Part shown: positions 53,205-62,881 of the stretch, in pieces
How positions within the stretch are numbered: the stretch's first letter is position 1
Layout of the letters: each line of letters opens with the position of its first letter
Assembly (NCBI GenBank): GCA_050179115.1
Contig: JBFXFL010000005.1
Coordinates: 1 to 64,000, forward strand
Origin: JAGPUQ01 sp050179115
Lineage (GTDB): Bacteria; Pseudomonadota; Gammaproteobacteria; Pseudomonadales; Porticoccaceae
Reading direction: 5' to 3'
DNA length: 64,000 bases
Made by a program: the position numbers and the translations under genes
The notes under the pieces: model-generated
Databases searched by the model: none
Told to the model about the DNA's origin: nothing
The model's input: only the letters and a program-made list of their open reading frames with translations

Positions 53205-54848
53205 TCAGGTCTCGGTGGTGCGTGGGCGCTGGTCGAGCATGCGACCGGGATGCGCGAAGCCGATCCGGAAGCAGGCCCCGGTGGCGGGGCCGCCCTGGGA
53301 CGGGGGCCGATACTCGAGGGTGGCCCGATTCATTGCGCAGAGTTCGCGGGAAATATACAGGCCGAGACCGGTTCCGGTACGCGACGTGGTGAAAAACGGC
53401 TCGAACAGCCGCTGCTGCGCGACGGCGCCGATGCCCGCGCCGCGGTCGCGCACATCCAGCCAGGGGCGACCGCTGGCGGCGTCCGTGCCCAGTTCCAGGG
53501 TCGCCCGGCGCTCGCCACTGTGCGCCTCGCTGTGGCGCAGGGCATTGTCGAGCAGGTTGGCCAGCACCTGGGTGAGTTGTGATGGGTCGAATTCGACGAG
53601 CAGTGGGGAACCACGGGTATCGGCCTCTATCGCGGCGGACGGTTCGGGGCGCTGGGTGAACTCGGCGAGAAATTTTTGCAACCAGTTCTTGAGGTCGAAG
53701 CGCACGAGCTCGGCGGGTTTCTGACGGGACAACTGGAGCACGTTTTCGACGATCTGATTCAGGCGTTCGGAATGCCGGACGATGATCTCCGCCAGCTGCT
53801 GTACCGAAGCGTTGGCCGCGCCCCGCTCGCCGAGCAGCTGGGCGGCGTGGCTGATGGCGCCCAGGGGATTGCGGATTTCATGGGCGATACCGGCCGTGAG
53901 CCCGCCCAGGGACGCGAGCTTGAGCTGTTGCGCGCGCTGGGCGCTGGCGCGGTTGTCTTCCAGAAAAATCAGCGTGCGCCGGCTGTCGCGCTGGTCCAGG
54001 GAGGCGAAGCTCGCCTGGATTTCGGTGCCGCCGGCGGCGAAGGTCGGCGATTGCAGCCAGGGATAACTTTGCCAGCGCTGAAACTGTTTCAGCAATGGCG
54101 GGCAGACGCCGAGAAACTGGCGCAGCGCAAGCGGCCGCTGCGGCTGATGACCGCCGAGCAGACCGACCGCCGCGGCGTTGATCAGTTCGATGCGCCCGCT
54201 CTGATCCACCACCACAATGCCGGTCAGCATGCGCTGGATGATCAGTTCATTGAGCTGTTGCAGTTGTGCGGCGGCGCTGGCTTGTACCGCCTCGCGTTGC
54301 TGGGCGCTGAGCAGGCGGCTGTTGGCGCGCTGCACACTGATGGCGGTGGCGAACAGCAGCAGGCCCAGCAGGCCCGCCGCGACCGGACCGGATTCGCCGT
54401 TCCGGGTCAGGGCGACGGCGACTTCCTGGCCGAGCACAGCGAGGCTGGCGATGGCGGCGAGCAGCAACGCCAGACGCGCGCCAAAAGCGGCACCGCCGCA
54501 GGCGACCGTGATCAGGAGTGGCACACCAAAGCCGCTCGCGACGCCGCCGCTGGCAAGGGTAAGCGCCGCTATGCAACCGATATCCACCACCAGATGGACG
54601 AACAGAATGCTGGGGCGGAGCGCGAAGCGACGCCAGAGGGCGTGCGTCAGAAACACGGCGGAAGTGGCAATGAAGGCGTAGATGGCGCCGGACTGGATCA
54701 GTGGTTGGGTGGCGGCGAACAGGCCGTGCGAGGCGCCGCTGAGCAGGATCGCCAGAAACAACAGGGAGAACATCACCCGGTAGAAGGCGTACACCCGCAC
54801 CGCGCCAACGGCCTCGCTGCTGTTGTCCGCGGTGCGGTCCGTGGTCAT
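53205..54848 (-). CDS. pilS: Sensor histidine kinase PilS
   Basis: A 547-aa kinase: six transmembrane helices in the first 190 residues, a PAS-like region (GIVVVDQSGRIELINAAAVG), the phosphoacceptor H-box GIAHEIRNPLGAISHAAQLL, N-box LANLLDNALRHSEAHS, and G-boxes VRDRGAGIG and TGTGLGLYISREL. It senses pilin in the membrane and phosphorylates PilR. Divergent from nadE. Confidence 0.95.
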   Translation of the reverse strand: MTTDRTADNSSEAVGAVRVYAFYRVMFSLLFLAILLSGASHGLFAATQPLIQSGAIYAFIATSAVFLTHALWRRFALRPSILFVHLVVDIGCIAALTLASGGVASGFGVPLLITVACGGAAFGARLALLLAAIASLAVLGQEVAVALTRNGESGPVAAGLLGLLLFATAISVQRANSRLLSAQQREAVQASAAAQLQQLNELIIQRMLTGIVVVDQSGRIELINAAAVGLLGGHQPQRPLALRQFLGVCPPLLKQFQRWQSYPWLQSPTFAAGGTEIQASFASLDQRDSRRTLIFLEDNRASAQRAQQLKLASLGGLTAGIAHEIRNPLGAISHAAQLLGERGAANASVQQLAEIIVRHSERLNQIVENVLQLSRQKPAELVRFDLKNWLQKFLAEFTQRPEPSAAIEADTRGSPLLVEFDPSQLTQVLANLLDNALRHSEAHSGERRATLELGTDAASGRPWLDVRDRGAGIGAVAQQRLFEPFFTTSRTGTGLGLYISRELCAMNRATLEYRPPSQGGPATGACFRIGFAHPGRMLDQRPRTTET

Positions 54849-54928
54849 GGCCTCCGGCCGGTGGGTTTTTGCTCGCGCCGGGATTTTAGCCGAAAATGCC
54901 GCACCCCAGCGAAATCAGGCGCCATACC

Positions 54929-56557
54929 ATGAACCAACTCACAGTGGCCCTGGCTCAGCTCAATCCTCTGGTCGGCGACATCCCCGGCAATACGGCCAAG
55001 GTCATCGAGGCGGTGCGCGCTGCGCGCGACGAACTGGGCGCGCAGGTCGTGCTGTTTTCCGAACTGGTGCTGATCGGCTATCCGCCGGAAGACCTGCTGC
55101 TGCGGCCCGCGCTGCAACCGCGCATCGAGCGGGCGCTGGCCGAGGTGCAGGCCGCCTGCCGCGGCATCGTCGCGGTGCTCGGCTATCCCTGGCGCGAACA
55201 GGGCAGGCTCTACAATTCGGCGGGCGTGATCCGCGACGGCGAACTGATTGCACGTTACGACAAAAACTGCCTGCCCAACTATCAGGTGTTCGACGAGCAG
55301 CGCTATTTTGCCGCCGGCAGCGCGCCCTGCCTGTTCGATATCGCCGGTGTGCGCACGGCGGTGACGATCTGCGAGGACGTGTGGTTTCCGGGGCCTACGG
55401 CTGCCGCCGCCGCAGCGGGTGCGCGCCTGATGTTGAATCTCAACGCCTCGCCCTTTCATCGCGGTAAACAGCACAAGCGTCAGCAAGTGCTGGCGGCGCG
55501 GGCGCGCGAGGGCAGGCTGCCGATTGTCTATGTGAATCAGGTCGGCGGTCAGGACGAACTGATATTCGACGGCGGATCGCTGGTGGTGGACGCGAACGGC
55601 ACGCCCTGTTTTCAGGCGCCGCAGTTTGACGAGGGGCTCTATCCCGTGACGCTGGAAGTCGATGCCGGCGCGGTGAGCGTGCCGGCGCAGTCGCTTGCGC
55701 CGCCGCTCGAGCCCATCGCCTCGGTGTATCGCGCGCTCGTGATGGGGGTGCGGGACTATGTGCGAAAAAACGGCTTCAAGGGCGTGGTACTCGGTCTTTC
55801 CGGCGGTGTCGATTCGGCGCTGACGCTGGCCATCGCGGTGGATGCGCTGGGCGCCGCGCAGGTGGAGGCGATCATGCTGCCCTTCCGCTACACCTCGCAG
55901 CTCAGCAAGGATGGCGCCCGCGAGGAAGCCGAACGGCTCGGGGTGAGTTATCGCAGCATCGATATCGCCGGAGTGTACGACGCCTGCATGGGTGCGCTGG
56001 CGGAGGAGTTCGCGGGCCTGCCCACGGACAAGACCGAGGAGAATCTTCAGGCGCGGGCGCGCGGCCTGCTGTTGATGGCGATCTCGAACAAGAAGGGCTA
56101 TCTGGTGCTCACCACCGGCAACAAGAGCGAAATGGCTGTGGGTTACGCCACGCTCTACGGCGACATGGCGGGCGGGCTCGATGTGCTGAAGGACGTGCCC
56201 AAGGTCACGGTGTTCGAGCTGTCGCGTTACCGCAACAGCATCGCGCCGGTGATTCCCGAGGACGTGATCACGCGGCCGCCCTCGGCGGAACTGGCGCCGG
56301 ACCAGAAGGACGAGGATTCGCTGCCGCCCTATCCGGTGCTGGATCGTATCCTCGAACTCTATGTGGAGCAGGATGCGAGCGCCGCCGATATCGTCGCCGC
56401 CGGCTTCGCGGCCGAAGATGTCTATCGCGTGATCCGCATGGTGGATGTCAACGAATACAAGCGCCGCCAGGCGCCGGTCGGTCTGCGCGTGAGCGAGCGC
56501 GCCTTCGGCCGCGACCGCCGCTATCCCATCACCAACGGCTGGCGCGCGGGCGATTGA
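54929..56557 (+). CDS. nadE: Glutamine-dependent NAD+ synthetase
   Basis: A 542-aa two-domain enzyme: N-terminal nitrilase-type glutaminase (Glu in FSELVLIGYPPEDLL, Lys in RYDKNCLPNY, Cys in VTICEDVWFPG) and C-terminal NAD synthetase (VVLGLSGGVDSALTLAIAVD PP-loop; TTGNKSEMAVGYATLYGDMA). It makes NAD+ from deamido-NAD. Start at 54929 (MNQLTVALAQL) rather than the upstream ATG at 54896. Confidence 0.96.
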   Translation: MNQLTVALAQLNPLVGDIPGNTAKVIEAVRAARDELGAQVVLFSELVLIGYPPEDLLLRPALQPRIERALAEVQAACRGIVAVLGYPWREQGRLYNSAGVIRDGELIARYDKNCLPNYQVFDEQRYFAAGSAPCLFDIAGVRTAVTICEDVWFPGPTAAAAAAGARLMLNLNASPFHRGKQHKRQQVLAARAREGRLPIVYVNQVGGQDELIFDGGSLVVDANGTPCFQAPQFDEGLYPVTLEVDAGAVSVPAQSLAPPLEPIASVYRALVMGVRDYVRKNGFKGVVLGLSGGVDSALTLAIAVDALGAAQVEAIMLPFRYTSQLSKDGAREEAERLGVSYRSIDIAGVYDACMGALAEEFAGLPTDKTEENLQARARGLLLMAISNKKGYLVLTTGNKSEMAVGYATLYGDMAGGLDVLKDVPKVTVFELSRYRNSIAPVIPEDVITRPPSAELAPDQKDEDSLPPYPVLDRILELYVEQDASAADIVAAGFAAEDVYRVIRMVDVNEYKRRQAPVGLRVSERAFGRDRRYPITNGWRAGD

Positions 56558-56581
56558 GCCCCACGACATGCGATGGCAGTT

Positions 56582-56780
56582 GTAGGGTGGATAAGCCGTA
56601 GGCGCATCCACCAGAGCCGATTCCTGCCGCTATTGTGATTCCGCCGCGTCGCTGTGCGCCAGTGGGTTTCGTCGGATGCGCCGGCATGGCCGCCGGCTTA
56701 TCCGACCTACGGGCGATGCGATCACCGATGCAGTGGTAGGGTGGATAAGCCGCAGGCGCATCCACCAGAGCCGATTCCCG
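56582..56780. repeat. Cluster of three dispersed palindromic repeats
   Basis: Copies at 56582-56630 and 56736-56780 are direct repeats of about 48 bases (GTAGGGTGGATAAGCCGYAG, then GCGCATCCACCAGAGCCGATTC...). Between them an inverted copy occupies 56671-56710. They fill most of the space between the convergent nadE and pilU genes and are the same family as 51001. Confidence 0.85.
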
Positions 56781-56792
56781 CCGCAGTCGTAG

Positions 56793-57923
56793 TTAGTCCG
56801 GCATTTCGGTTTCCGGTTCCAGCGCCAGCGTGAGCCCGGACCCGCTGGCAATGGCCGCGCCTTCGGGTGCGTCGAGCTGAATCCTCAGCCGCAGGTTATT
56901 CACCGAATCCGCATTCTGCAGGGCTTCCTGAAGGGAAATTTTTCCTTCCTGGTAAAGTTGGTAAAGGGCGCTGTCGAAAGTGCGCATGCCCTGGGTTTCG
57001 GACTTCATCATGATTTCCTTGATTTCATCCACTTTCCCGTTCTTGATCAGATCGCATACCCGCGGCGTGCCCAGCAAAATCTCTATGGCGGCGGCGCGTT
57101 TGCCGTCGACGGTGGGAATCAGGCGTTGCGAGACGATCCCGCGCAGATTCAGCGACAGATCCAGAAACAGTTGTTTGTGCCGGTCCTCGGGAAAGAAATT
57201 GATGATGCGGTCGAGGGCCTGGTTGGCATTGTTGGCGTGCAACGTGGAAAGACACAGGTGCCCGGTCTCGGCGAAGGCGAGCGCGTGTTCCATGGTTTCA
57301 CGGCTGCGGATCTCGCCGATCAGGATCACGTCCGGGGCCTGGCGCAAGGTGTTTTGCAACGCATCTTCGTAGCTGTCGGTGTCGATGCCCACTTCGCGTT
57401 GATTGACGATGCTGCGCTTGTGGCGGTGGACGAATTCGATCGGATCCTCGATGGTGATGATGTGGCCGGCGGAATTGCTATTGCGGAAGTCGATGAGCGA
57501 GGCGAGTGAAGTGGACTTGCCGGAGCCGGTGCCGCCGACGAACAGCACCAGCCCGCGCTTCTGCATCACCAGCTTGGGCAGGGTTTCGGGCAGACCCAGG
57601 CTGCGGTAATCGGGAATCTCGGTCTTGATGGTGCGGATCACCATCGCCACCTGGCCGCGTTGCTTGAAGATATTGACCCGAAACCGGCCGATGCCGGACT
57701 CGGAAATGGCGAGATTCATTTCCGGTCGGCGCTCGAATTCAGCTTTTTGCTCGGCGTCCATCAGGGTGTCGGCGAGCGCCTGTACCACGCCGGGCGCCAG
57801 CGGTTCGGCGGTGATGGCGGTGAGCTTACCCTGCACCTTCATGCTGGGTGGGGCGCCGGTGGAAAAATACAGATCCGAACCGTCCTGCTCGACGATGATT
57901 TTCAAATAGTGCTGTAACTCCAC
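56793..57923 (-). CDS. pilU: Type IV pilus retraction ATPase PilU
   Basis: A 376-aa secretion-type ATPase: N-terminal PAS-like domain (EQDGSDLYFSTGAPPSMKVQ), Walker A GGTGSGKST at residues 130-138, Asp box ITIEDPIEFVH, Walker B VILIGEIRSRETME, His box LCLSTLHANNANQALDRI. The IVNQREVGIDT and KSETQGMRTFDSALYQLYQ features and the long acidic C-terminus fit PilU rather than PilT. GTG start 57923 with GGGAG at proper spacing; no pilT is adjacent here. Confidence 0.9.
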   Translation of the reverse strand: MELQHYLKIIVEQDGSDLYFSTGAPPSMKVQGKLTAITAEPLAPGVVQALADTLMDAEQKAEFERRPEMNLAISESGIGRFRVNIFKQRGQVAMVIRTIKTEIPDYRSLGLPETLPKLVMQKRGLVLFVGGTGSGKSTSLASLIDFRNSNSAGHIITIEDPIEFVHRHKRSIVNQREVGIDTDSYEDALQNTLRQAPDVILIGEIRSRETMEHALAFAETGHLCLSTLHANNANQALDRIINFFPEDRHKQLFLDLSLNLRGIVSQRLIPTVDGKRAAAIEILLGTPRVCDLIKNGKVDEIKEIMMKSETQGMRTFDSALYQLYQEGKISLQEALQNADSVNNLRLRIQLDAPEGAAIASGSGLTLALEPETEMPD

Positions 57924-58173
57924 GTGCTGGACTCCCTGGCAGTAACCGGCTTGCGCGCAAGTTAGCAAAGGGGCCGCATCCGGAGCTTGAACCGGGTCAC
58001 ACAATGCCGGGCGCCGGGGACGGGCGGGCGGTTCGGCCGATGAACTGCGCCGGTGGCTCGAAGGCATTGGAAGAATTCATGGCCGAGTACAACTCGGCAA
58101 AGTCGCGTCACCCCGGGTCGGGAGTGGGATGCGGGTTTCTGGTGGGTGCGCTTTGCGTGCCCAGCCTACAGGC

Positions 58174-60171
58174 TCAGTCGGCGTCGGGTTCGAAGCGCAC
58201 CAGTTCTACACCGCCGTCCACCAGGTCGCCGACGCCGTAAAAGATTTCCGCCACCACGCCAGCGGCCGGGGCGCGGATGCTGTGCTCCATTTTCATCGCT
58301 TCCATGATCAGGATCGCATCGCCCTTGGCGACCCTTGCGCCGGGCGCGACGCGCAGTGCGGTGACGGTGCCGTTCATGGGCGCGGTGAGCCCGCCGGTGG
58401 CGTCCTCTTCGCTGGCGCCGGCGTCGGTCCGCACTTCATTGAAGTGCAGCGCGCCGTCGCGGGTGAAGAGGCTGTAACCGCCGTCGTGGGCGGTCACGGT
58501 GACGAGCTGGCGGTGGCCGTCTAGGCTGGCGTGCAGCTCGTTGCCATTCAGCGTGCCCGCGATCACCGTGCGACCCAGATCGCTGTGCAGGTGGTGGCGG
58601 TCGCCATCCGCCGTGGCAGTGAACAGGATTTCGCGGCCGTCGATCTGCAAATGAAACTGTTGCACCGGCGCGTCGTTGCAGCGCCAGCCGTGGGCGCTGT
58701 GCCAGGGCGACCAGGGGTCGGTGGTGGTGGCGGCGAATGCTCCCGCCGCCTGTTCGCGCCGCAGCAGCAGGTAGAGCACGGCGAGTGCCGCCAGTCTGGC
58801 GTCGGTGTCCGGGCTGCGCGCGAAAATGGCTTCGCGGTGGCGCTCGATGAAGCCCGTGTCCAGCTCCGCCGCGCGAAACGCGGGCGTCGTGATCAGGTTG
58901 TAGAGAAACTCGATATTGGTGACGGTGCCGGCGATGCGGTAGTCGCGCAGGGCACGCGCCAGACGCGCGAGCGCCCGGTCGCGGTCCGCGTCCCAGACGA
59001 TCAGCTTGGCGATCATGGGATCGTAGTGGACGCTGATGCTGTCGCCCTGGAGTACGCCGGTATCGACGCGCACATGGTCCGACTCTTCCGGCGGCTGCAA
59101 AAACGCCAGCGTACCGGTGGCCGGCAGAAAATCGTGGTCGGCGTCCTCGGCGTAGATGCGTGCCTCGAAGGCGTGGCCGCGGATTTCGAGCTGATCCTGC
59201 GGCAGTGGCAGCGGCTCACCAGAGGCAACCCGTAACTGCCACTCCACCAGATCCTGGCCGGTGATCATTTCCGTCACCGGATGCTCGACCTGAAGCCGGG
59301 TATTCATCTCCATGAAGTAGAACGAGTCGTCGGTGTCGAGCAGAAACTCGACGGTGCCCGCGCCCTCGTAGCCGATGGCGCGCGCGGCGGTAACGGCGGC
59401 CTCGCCCATCTGCGCCCGCACGATCGGCGAGAGTCCGGGCGCCGGCGCTTCCTCGATCACTTTCTGGTGGCGGCGCTGCACCGAGCAGTCGCGTTCGAAC
59501 AGGTAGACCGCAGCGCCGTGCCTGTCGCAGAACACCTGGATTTCCACATGGCGCGGGCGGGTCAGGTATTTCTCCACCAGCATGGCGTCGTCGCCGAAGC
59601 TGCTTTTGGCCTCGCGCCGCGCCGCGGCCAGCGCCTCGCTGAACTCGCCGGCGCTCGTCACCACCCGCATGCCCTTGCCGCCGCCGCCGGCGGTGGCCTT
59701 GAGCAACACCGGGTAACCCATGGCATCGGCGGCGCCGCGCAGGGCAGCCTCGTCCTGCGCCTCGCCGTGGTAGCCGGGCACCAGGGGCACGCCGGCGGTT
59801 TCCATCAGGCGCTTGGCGGCGGACTTGGAGCCCATGGCGGCGATGGCATCCGGGGGCGGGCCAATGAAGACGATCCCGGCCTTGCGACAGGCGGCGGCGA
59901 AGGCGGCATTCTCGGACAGGAAGCCGTAACCGGGATGGATGGCCTGGGCGCCGGTGCGGCGCGCCGCGTCGAGGATGGCCTCGGCCTTCAGATAGGACTC
60001 CCGCGCCGGCGCGGGTCCGATGGGCACGGCTTCGTCGGCCAGCGCCACATGCAGCGCGTTCTGGTCGGCTGCGGAGTAGACCGCGACCGTGTGGATGCCG
60101 AGCCGGCGCGCGGTGCGGATCACCCGGCAGGCGATCTCGCCGCGATTCGCAATCAGGATTTTGTCGAACAT
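58174..60171 (-). CDS. liuD: Biotin-dependent acyl-CoA carboxylase alpha subunit (3-methylcrotonyl-CoA type)
   Basis: A 665-aa protein with biotin carboxylase (KILIANRGEIACRVIRTARR, GGGGKGMRVV, EMNTRLQVEHPVTEMITG, ARIYAEDADHDFLPATGTLA) and a C-terminal biotinyl domain with the target Lys627 in MEAMKMEHS. It carboxylates biotin for the adjacent carboxyltransferase. Cluster context with isovaleryl-CoA dehydrogenase points to methylcrotonyl-CoA carboxylase; geranyl-CoA carboxylase (AtuF) cannot be excluded. Confidence 0.92.
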   Translation of the reverse strand: MFDKILIANRGEIACRVIRTARRLGIHTVAVYSAADQNALHVALADEAVPIGPAPARESYLKAEAILDAARRTGAQAIHPGYGFLSENAAFAAACRKAGIVFIGPPPDAIAAMGSKSAAKRLMETAGVPLVPGYHGEAQDEAALRGAADAMGYPVLLKATAGGGGKGMRVVTSAGEFSEALAAARREAKSSFGDDAMLVEKYLTRPRHVEIQVFCDRHGAAVYLFERDCSVQRRHQKVIEEAPAPGLSPIVRAQMGEAAVTAARAIGYEGAGTVEFLLDTDDSFYFMEMNTRLQVEHPVTEMITGQDLVEWQLRVASGEPLPLPQDQLEIRGHAFEARIYAEDADHDFLPATGTLAFLQPPEESDHVRVDTGVLQGDSISVHYDPMIAKLIVWDADRDRALARLARALRDYRIAGTVTNIEFLYNLITTPAFRAAELDTGFIERHREAIFARSPDTDARLAALAVLYLLLRREQAAGAFAATTTDPWSPWHSAHGWRCNDAPVQQFHLQIDGREILFTATADGDRHHLHSDLGRTVIAGTLNGNELHASLDGHRQLVTVTAHDGGYSLFTRDGALHFNEVRTDAGASEEDATGGLTAPMNGTVTALRVAPGARVAKGDAILIMEAMKMEHSIRAPAAGVVAEIFYGVGDLVDGGVELVRFEPDAD

Positions 60172-60226
60172 GGGAGCTCGCCTTGCCAGTAAGCGGGGCT
60201 GCGCCGGCGGCGGCAGCCGGGTGGGG

Positions 60227-61834
60227 TCACATGCGGAACACGCCGAAGCGCGATTCGCCGATGGGACGGTTCAGGGCCGCGGAAATGCCGAGTCCGAGCA
60301 CGGTGCGACTCTCCGCCGGGTCGATGATGCCGTCGTCCCAGATGCGCGCCGAAGCGAAGTAGGGGTGCCCCTGGCGGTCGTAGAGCTCGACGGTGGGCTT
60401 CTTGAAGGCCGCTTCGTCCTCGGCGCTCCAGGTCTCGCCGCGCGCTTCCAGTTGCTCGCGTTTCACCTGCGCCAGCACGCCGGCGGCCTGCTCGCCACCC
60501 ATCACCGAGATGCGCGCATTGGGCCACATGAACAGCAGGCGCGGATCGTAGGAGCGGCCGCACATGCCGTAATTGCCGGCACCAAAGGAGCCGCCGATGA
60601 TCAGGGTGAACTTGGGCACCTGGGCGCAGGCCACGGCGGTGACCAGTTTGGCGCCGTGTTTGGCGATGCCGCCGGCCTCGTACTGGCGGCCGACCATGAA
60701 GCCGGTGATGTTCTGCAAAAATACCAGCGGAATCTTGCGCTGCGCACACAGCTCGATGAAGTGCGCGCCTTTCTGGGCGGATTCGCTGAACAGGATGCCG
60801 TTGTTGCCGAGGATGCCCACCGGATAGCCGTGAATGCGCGCGAAGCCGCACACCAATGTGGTGCCGAACAGGGCCTTGAACTCGTCGAAGTCGGAGTCGT
60901 CGACGATGCGGGCGATCACCTCGCGCACGTCGTAGGGATGGCGCGGATCGCGGGGCACGATGCCATGGATCTCGCGCGGGTCGTAGCGCGGCGCGGCGGG
61001 CGGCCGCAGGTCCATGTTCACCGGCTTGACGCGATTGAGTCGCGCCACGGCCTGGCGCGCCAACTGCAACGCATGACGGTCGTCGCGGGCGTAGTGGTCG
61101 GTGACGCCCGAGGTGCGGCAGTGGACATCGGCGCCGCCCAGGTCCTCGGCGCTGACGATCTCGCCGGTGGCGGCGCGTACCAGCGGCGGGCCGCCGAGAA
61201 AAATCGTGCCCTGCTGGCGCACGATGATGGATTCATCCGCCATCGCCGGCAGATAGGCGCCGCCGGCGGTGCAGGAACCCATCACCACGGCGATCTGCGG
61301 AATGCCTTTCGACGACATCACGGCTTCGTTGAAAAAGCTGCGGCCGAAGTGGTTGCGATCCGGAAAGACCTGTGCCTGCATGGGCAGAAACGCGCCGCCC
61401 GAATCCACCAGATAAATGCAGGGCAGGTGGTTTTCCTCGGCGATGGCCTGGGCGCGCAATTGCTTGGTGACGGTGAGCGGGTAGTAGGTGCCGCCCTTGA
61501 CGGTGGCGTCGTTGCAGATGATCACGCACTCCTGGCCGGAGACCCGGCCGATGCCGGTGATGATACCGGCGCCGGGCACGAAGTCGTCGTACACCTCCCA
61601 GGCCGCGAACTGGGAGAACTCCAGAAAGGGCGCGCCCGGGTCGAGCAACTGTTGCACCCGGTCGCGGGGCAGCAGCTTGCCGCGCGCCACATGGCGCTCC
61701 CGGGATTTCGCGCCGCCGCCCAGCTTGATCTGCTCCAGCTTGGCGCGCAGATCGTCGAGCTGCGCCTGCATGTGCGCCTGGTTTGCGACGAATTCGGCGC
61801 CGCGGGTGTTGATCTTGGACTGAAGAATGGCCAT
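60227..61834 (-). CDS. liuB: Acyl-CoA carboxyltransferase beta subunit (3-methylcrotonyl-CoA type)
   Basis: A 535-aa carboxyltransferase: N-terminal MAILQSKINTRGAEF, KLLPRDRVQQLLDPGAPFLE, CIYLVDSGGAFLPMQAQVFP, YLPAMADESIIVRQQGTIFL, PLVFLQNITGFMVGRQYEAG, and VMGGEQAAGVLAQVKREQLE. The pattern fits MccB. It transfers CO2 from biotin to 3-methylcrotonyl-CoA in leucine degradation. It lies 56 bases before liuD. Confidence 0.94.
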   Translation of the reverse strand: MAILQSKINTRGAEFVANQAHMQAQLDDLRAKLEQIKLGGGAKSRERHVARGKLLPRDRVQQLLDPGAPFLEFSQFAAWEVYDDFVPGAGIITGIGRVSGQECVIICNDATVKGGTYYPLTVTKQLRAQAIAEENHLPCIYLVDSGGAFLPMQAQVFPDRNHFGRSFFNEAVMSSKGIPQIAVVMGSCTAGGAYLPAMADESIIVRQQGTIFLGGPPLVRAATGEIVSAEDLGGADVHCRTSGVTDHYARDDRHALQLARQAVARLNRVKPVNMDLRPPAAPRYDPREIHGIVPRDPRHPYDVREVIARIVDDSDFDEFKALFGTTLVCGFARIHGYPVGILGNNGILFSESAQKGAHFIELCAQRKIPLVFLQNITGFMVGRQYEAGGIAKHGAKLVTAVACAQVPKFTLIIGGSFGAGNYGMCGRSYDPRLLFMWPNARISVMGGEQAAGVLAQVKREQLEARGETWSAEDEAAFKKPTVELYDRQGHPYFASARIWDDGIIDPAESRTVLGLGISAALNRPIGESRFGVFRM

Positions 61835-61840
61835 GGAAGC

Positions 61841-62731
61841 TCAGGCGTCGCGTTGCAGGATTTTGGGGAAGGTGGCGCGGTGAAAGCCATCGTAGGCGGC
61901 ATTGTTGCGCTGTGCGCGCTGGATCTTGCGACCGAGCGGCGAGCTCAGGCACAGCGAGCTGCCGCCGTCCACCCGCAGCGTGGTGCCGTTGACGTAGCTG
62001 GCGCCTTCCGTGAGCAGGAAGCACACCGCCGAGCTCACTTCGGACTCGGTGCCGACCCGGTTCAGCGGCACCGACTCGGGGAAGTGGGGGATGCATTCGA
62101 GCATCTCGGGATCCTCGTAGGTGTCGAGTCCGGAGGAGGCGAGATAGCCCGGCGCCACCGCGTTGACCCGCACCCCGGCGTAGGCCCACTCGATTGCCAT
62201 GGTCATGGTGAGGTTCTCCATGCCGGCGCGGGCGGCACCCGAGTGCGCCATGCGCGGCATGCCGCCGAAGTAGTCAGCGGTGATGTTGACGATGGCGCCG
62301 CCGTGTTCCTTCATCGAGCGCAGGAACACCGCTTTCGACACCAGAAAACCGCCCAGCAGATTGGTGCGCACCACGGCGAGAAAACCGTTGGCGGAGATGT
62401 TTTCCAGGTCGGACGGGAACTGGCCGCCGGCGTTGTTGACCAGGCCGTGGATGGGACCGTGGTCGGTGACAAAGCGTTCGATCACGGTGTTGACCGCGGC
62501 GTCATCGCGGATGTCGGCGCAGCCGTAGGCGCAGCGGGCGCCCGGGTTGTCGTTCTCGATTTCCGCCTTGACAGTGGCCAGTTTCGCTTCGGTGCGGCCC
62601 ATCATCAGGATGTTGGCGCCCAGCGCGGCCAGTTCATGGGCGATGCAGCGGCCGAAGCCGCTGCCGGCGCCGGTGACCAGAATGGTTTTGCCGGCAAACA
62701 GGCCGGGCTTGAACACCGAGTTGTAGGACAT
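61841..62731 (-). CDS. Short-chain dehydrogenase/reductase of the 2,4-dienoyl-CoA reductase-like type
   Basis: A 296-aa SDR: cofactor motif LVTGAGSGFGRCIAHELAAL, NNAGG, and the region where classic SDRs have YxxxK reads HSGAARAGMENLTMTMAIEW, so the tyrosine is His and the lysine is Arg. This substitution is known for the 2,4-dienoyl-CoA / trans-2-enoyl-CoA reductase branch, which acts on enoyl-CoAs. Its role in the leucine cluster is unclear. ATG 62731 (MSYNSVFKP) chosen as start. Seven bases separate it from liuB. Confidence 0.8.
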   Translation of the reverse strand: MSYNSVFKPGLFAGKTILVTGAGSGFGRCIAHELAALGANILMMGRTEAKLATVKAEIENDNPGARCAYGCADIRDDAAVNTVIERFVTDHGPIHGLVNNAGGQFPSDLENISANGFLAVVRTNLLGGFLVSKAVFLRSMKEHGGAIVNITADYFGGMPRMAHSGAARAGMENLTMTMAIEWAYAGVRVNAVAPGYLASSGLDTYEDPEMLECIPHFPESVPLNRVGTESEVSSAVCFLLTEGASYVNGTTLRVDGGSSLCLSSPLGRKIQRAQRNNAAYDGFHRATFPKILQRDA

Positions 62732-62881
62732 GGGCAACTCCCCCGCGCGTGGTGCGCGTGATTTTGTGATTATCTGCCCGGCACACACAGATGTCGGGTC
62801 AACGCGACATGTGTCGCCGTGCGCCACGGAGGGCGTGTCTGCGCAGGTCCAGGAGGGACTCGTGCAGACCTTGAAAAGTCA

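Noticed and set aside
60089..62761. Plus-strand ORF of 890 codons opposite liuB and the SDR gene
   Set aside because: It is an antisense shadow frame with no motif; the minus-strand genes have clear family signatures.
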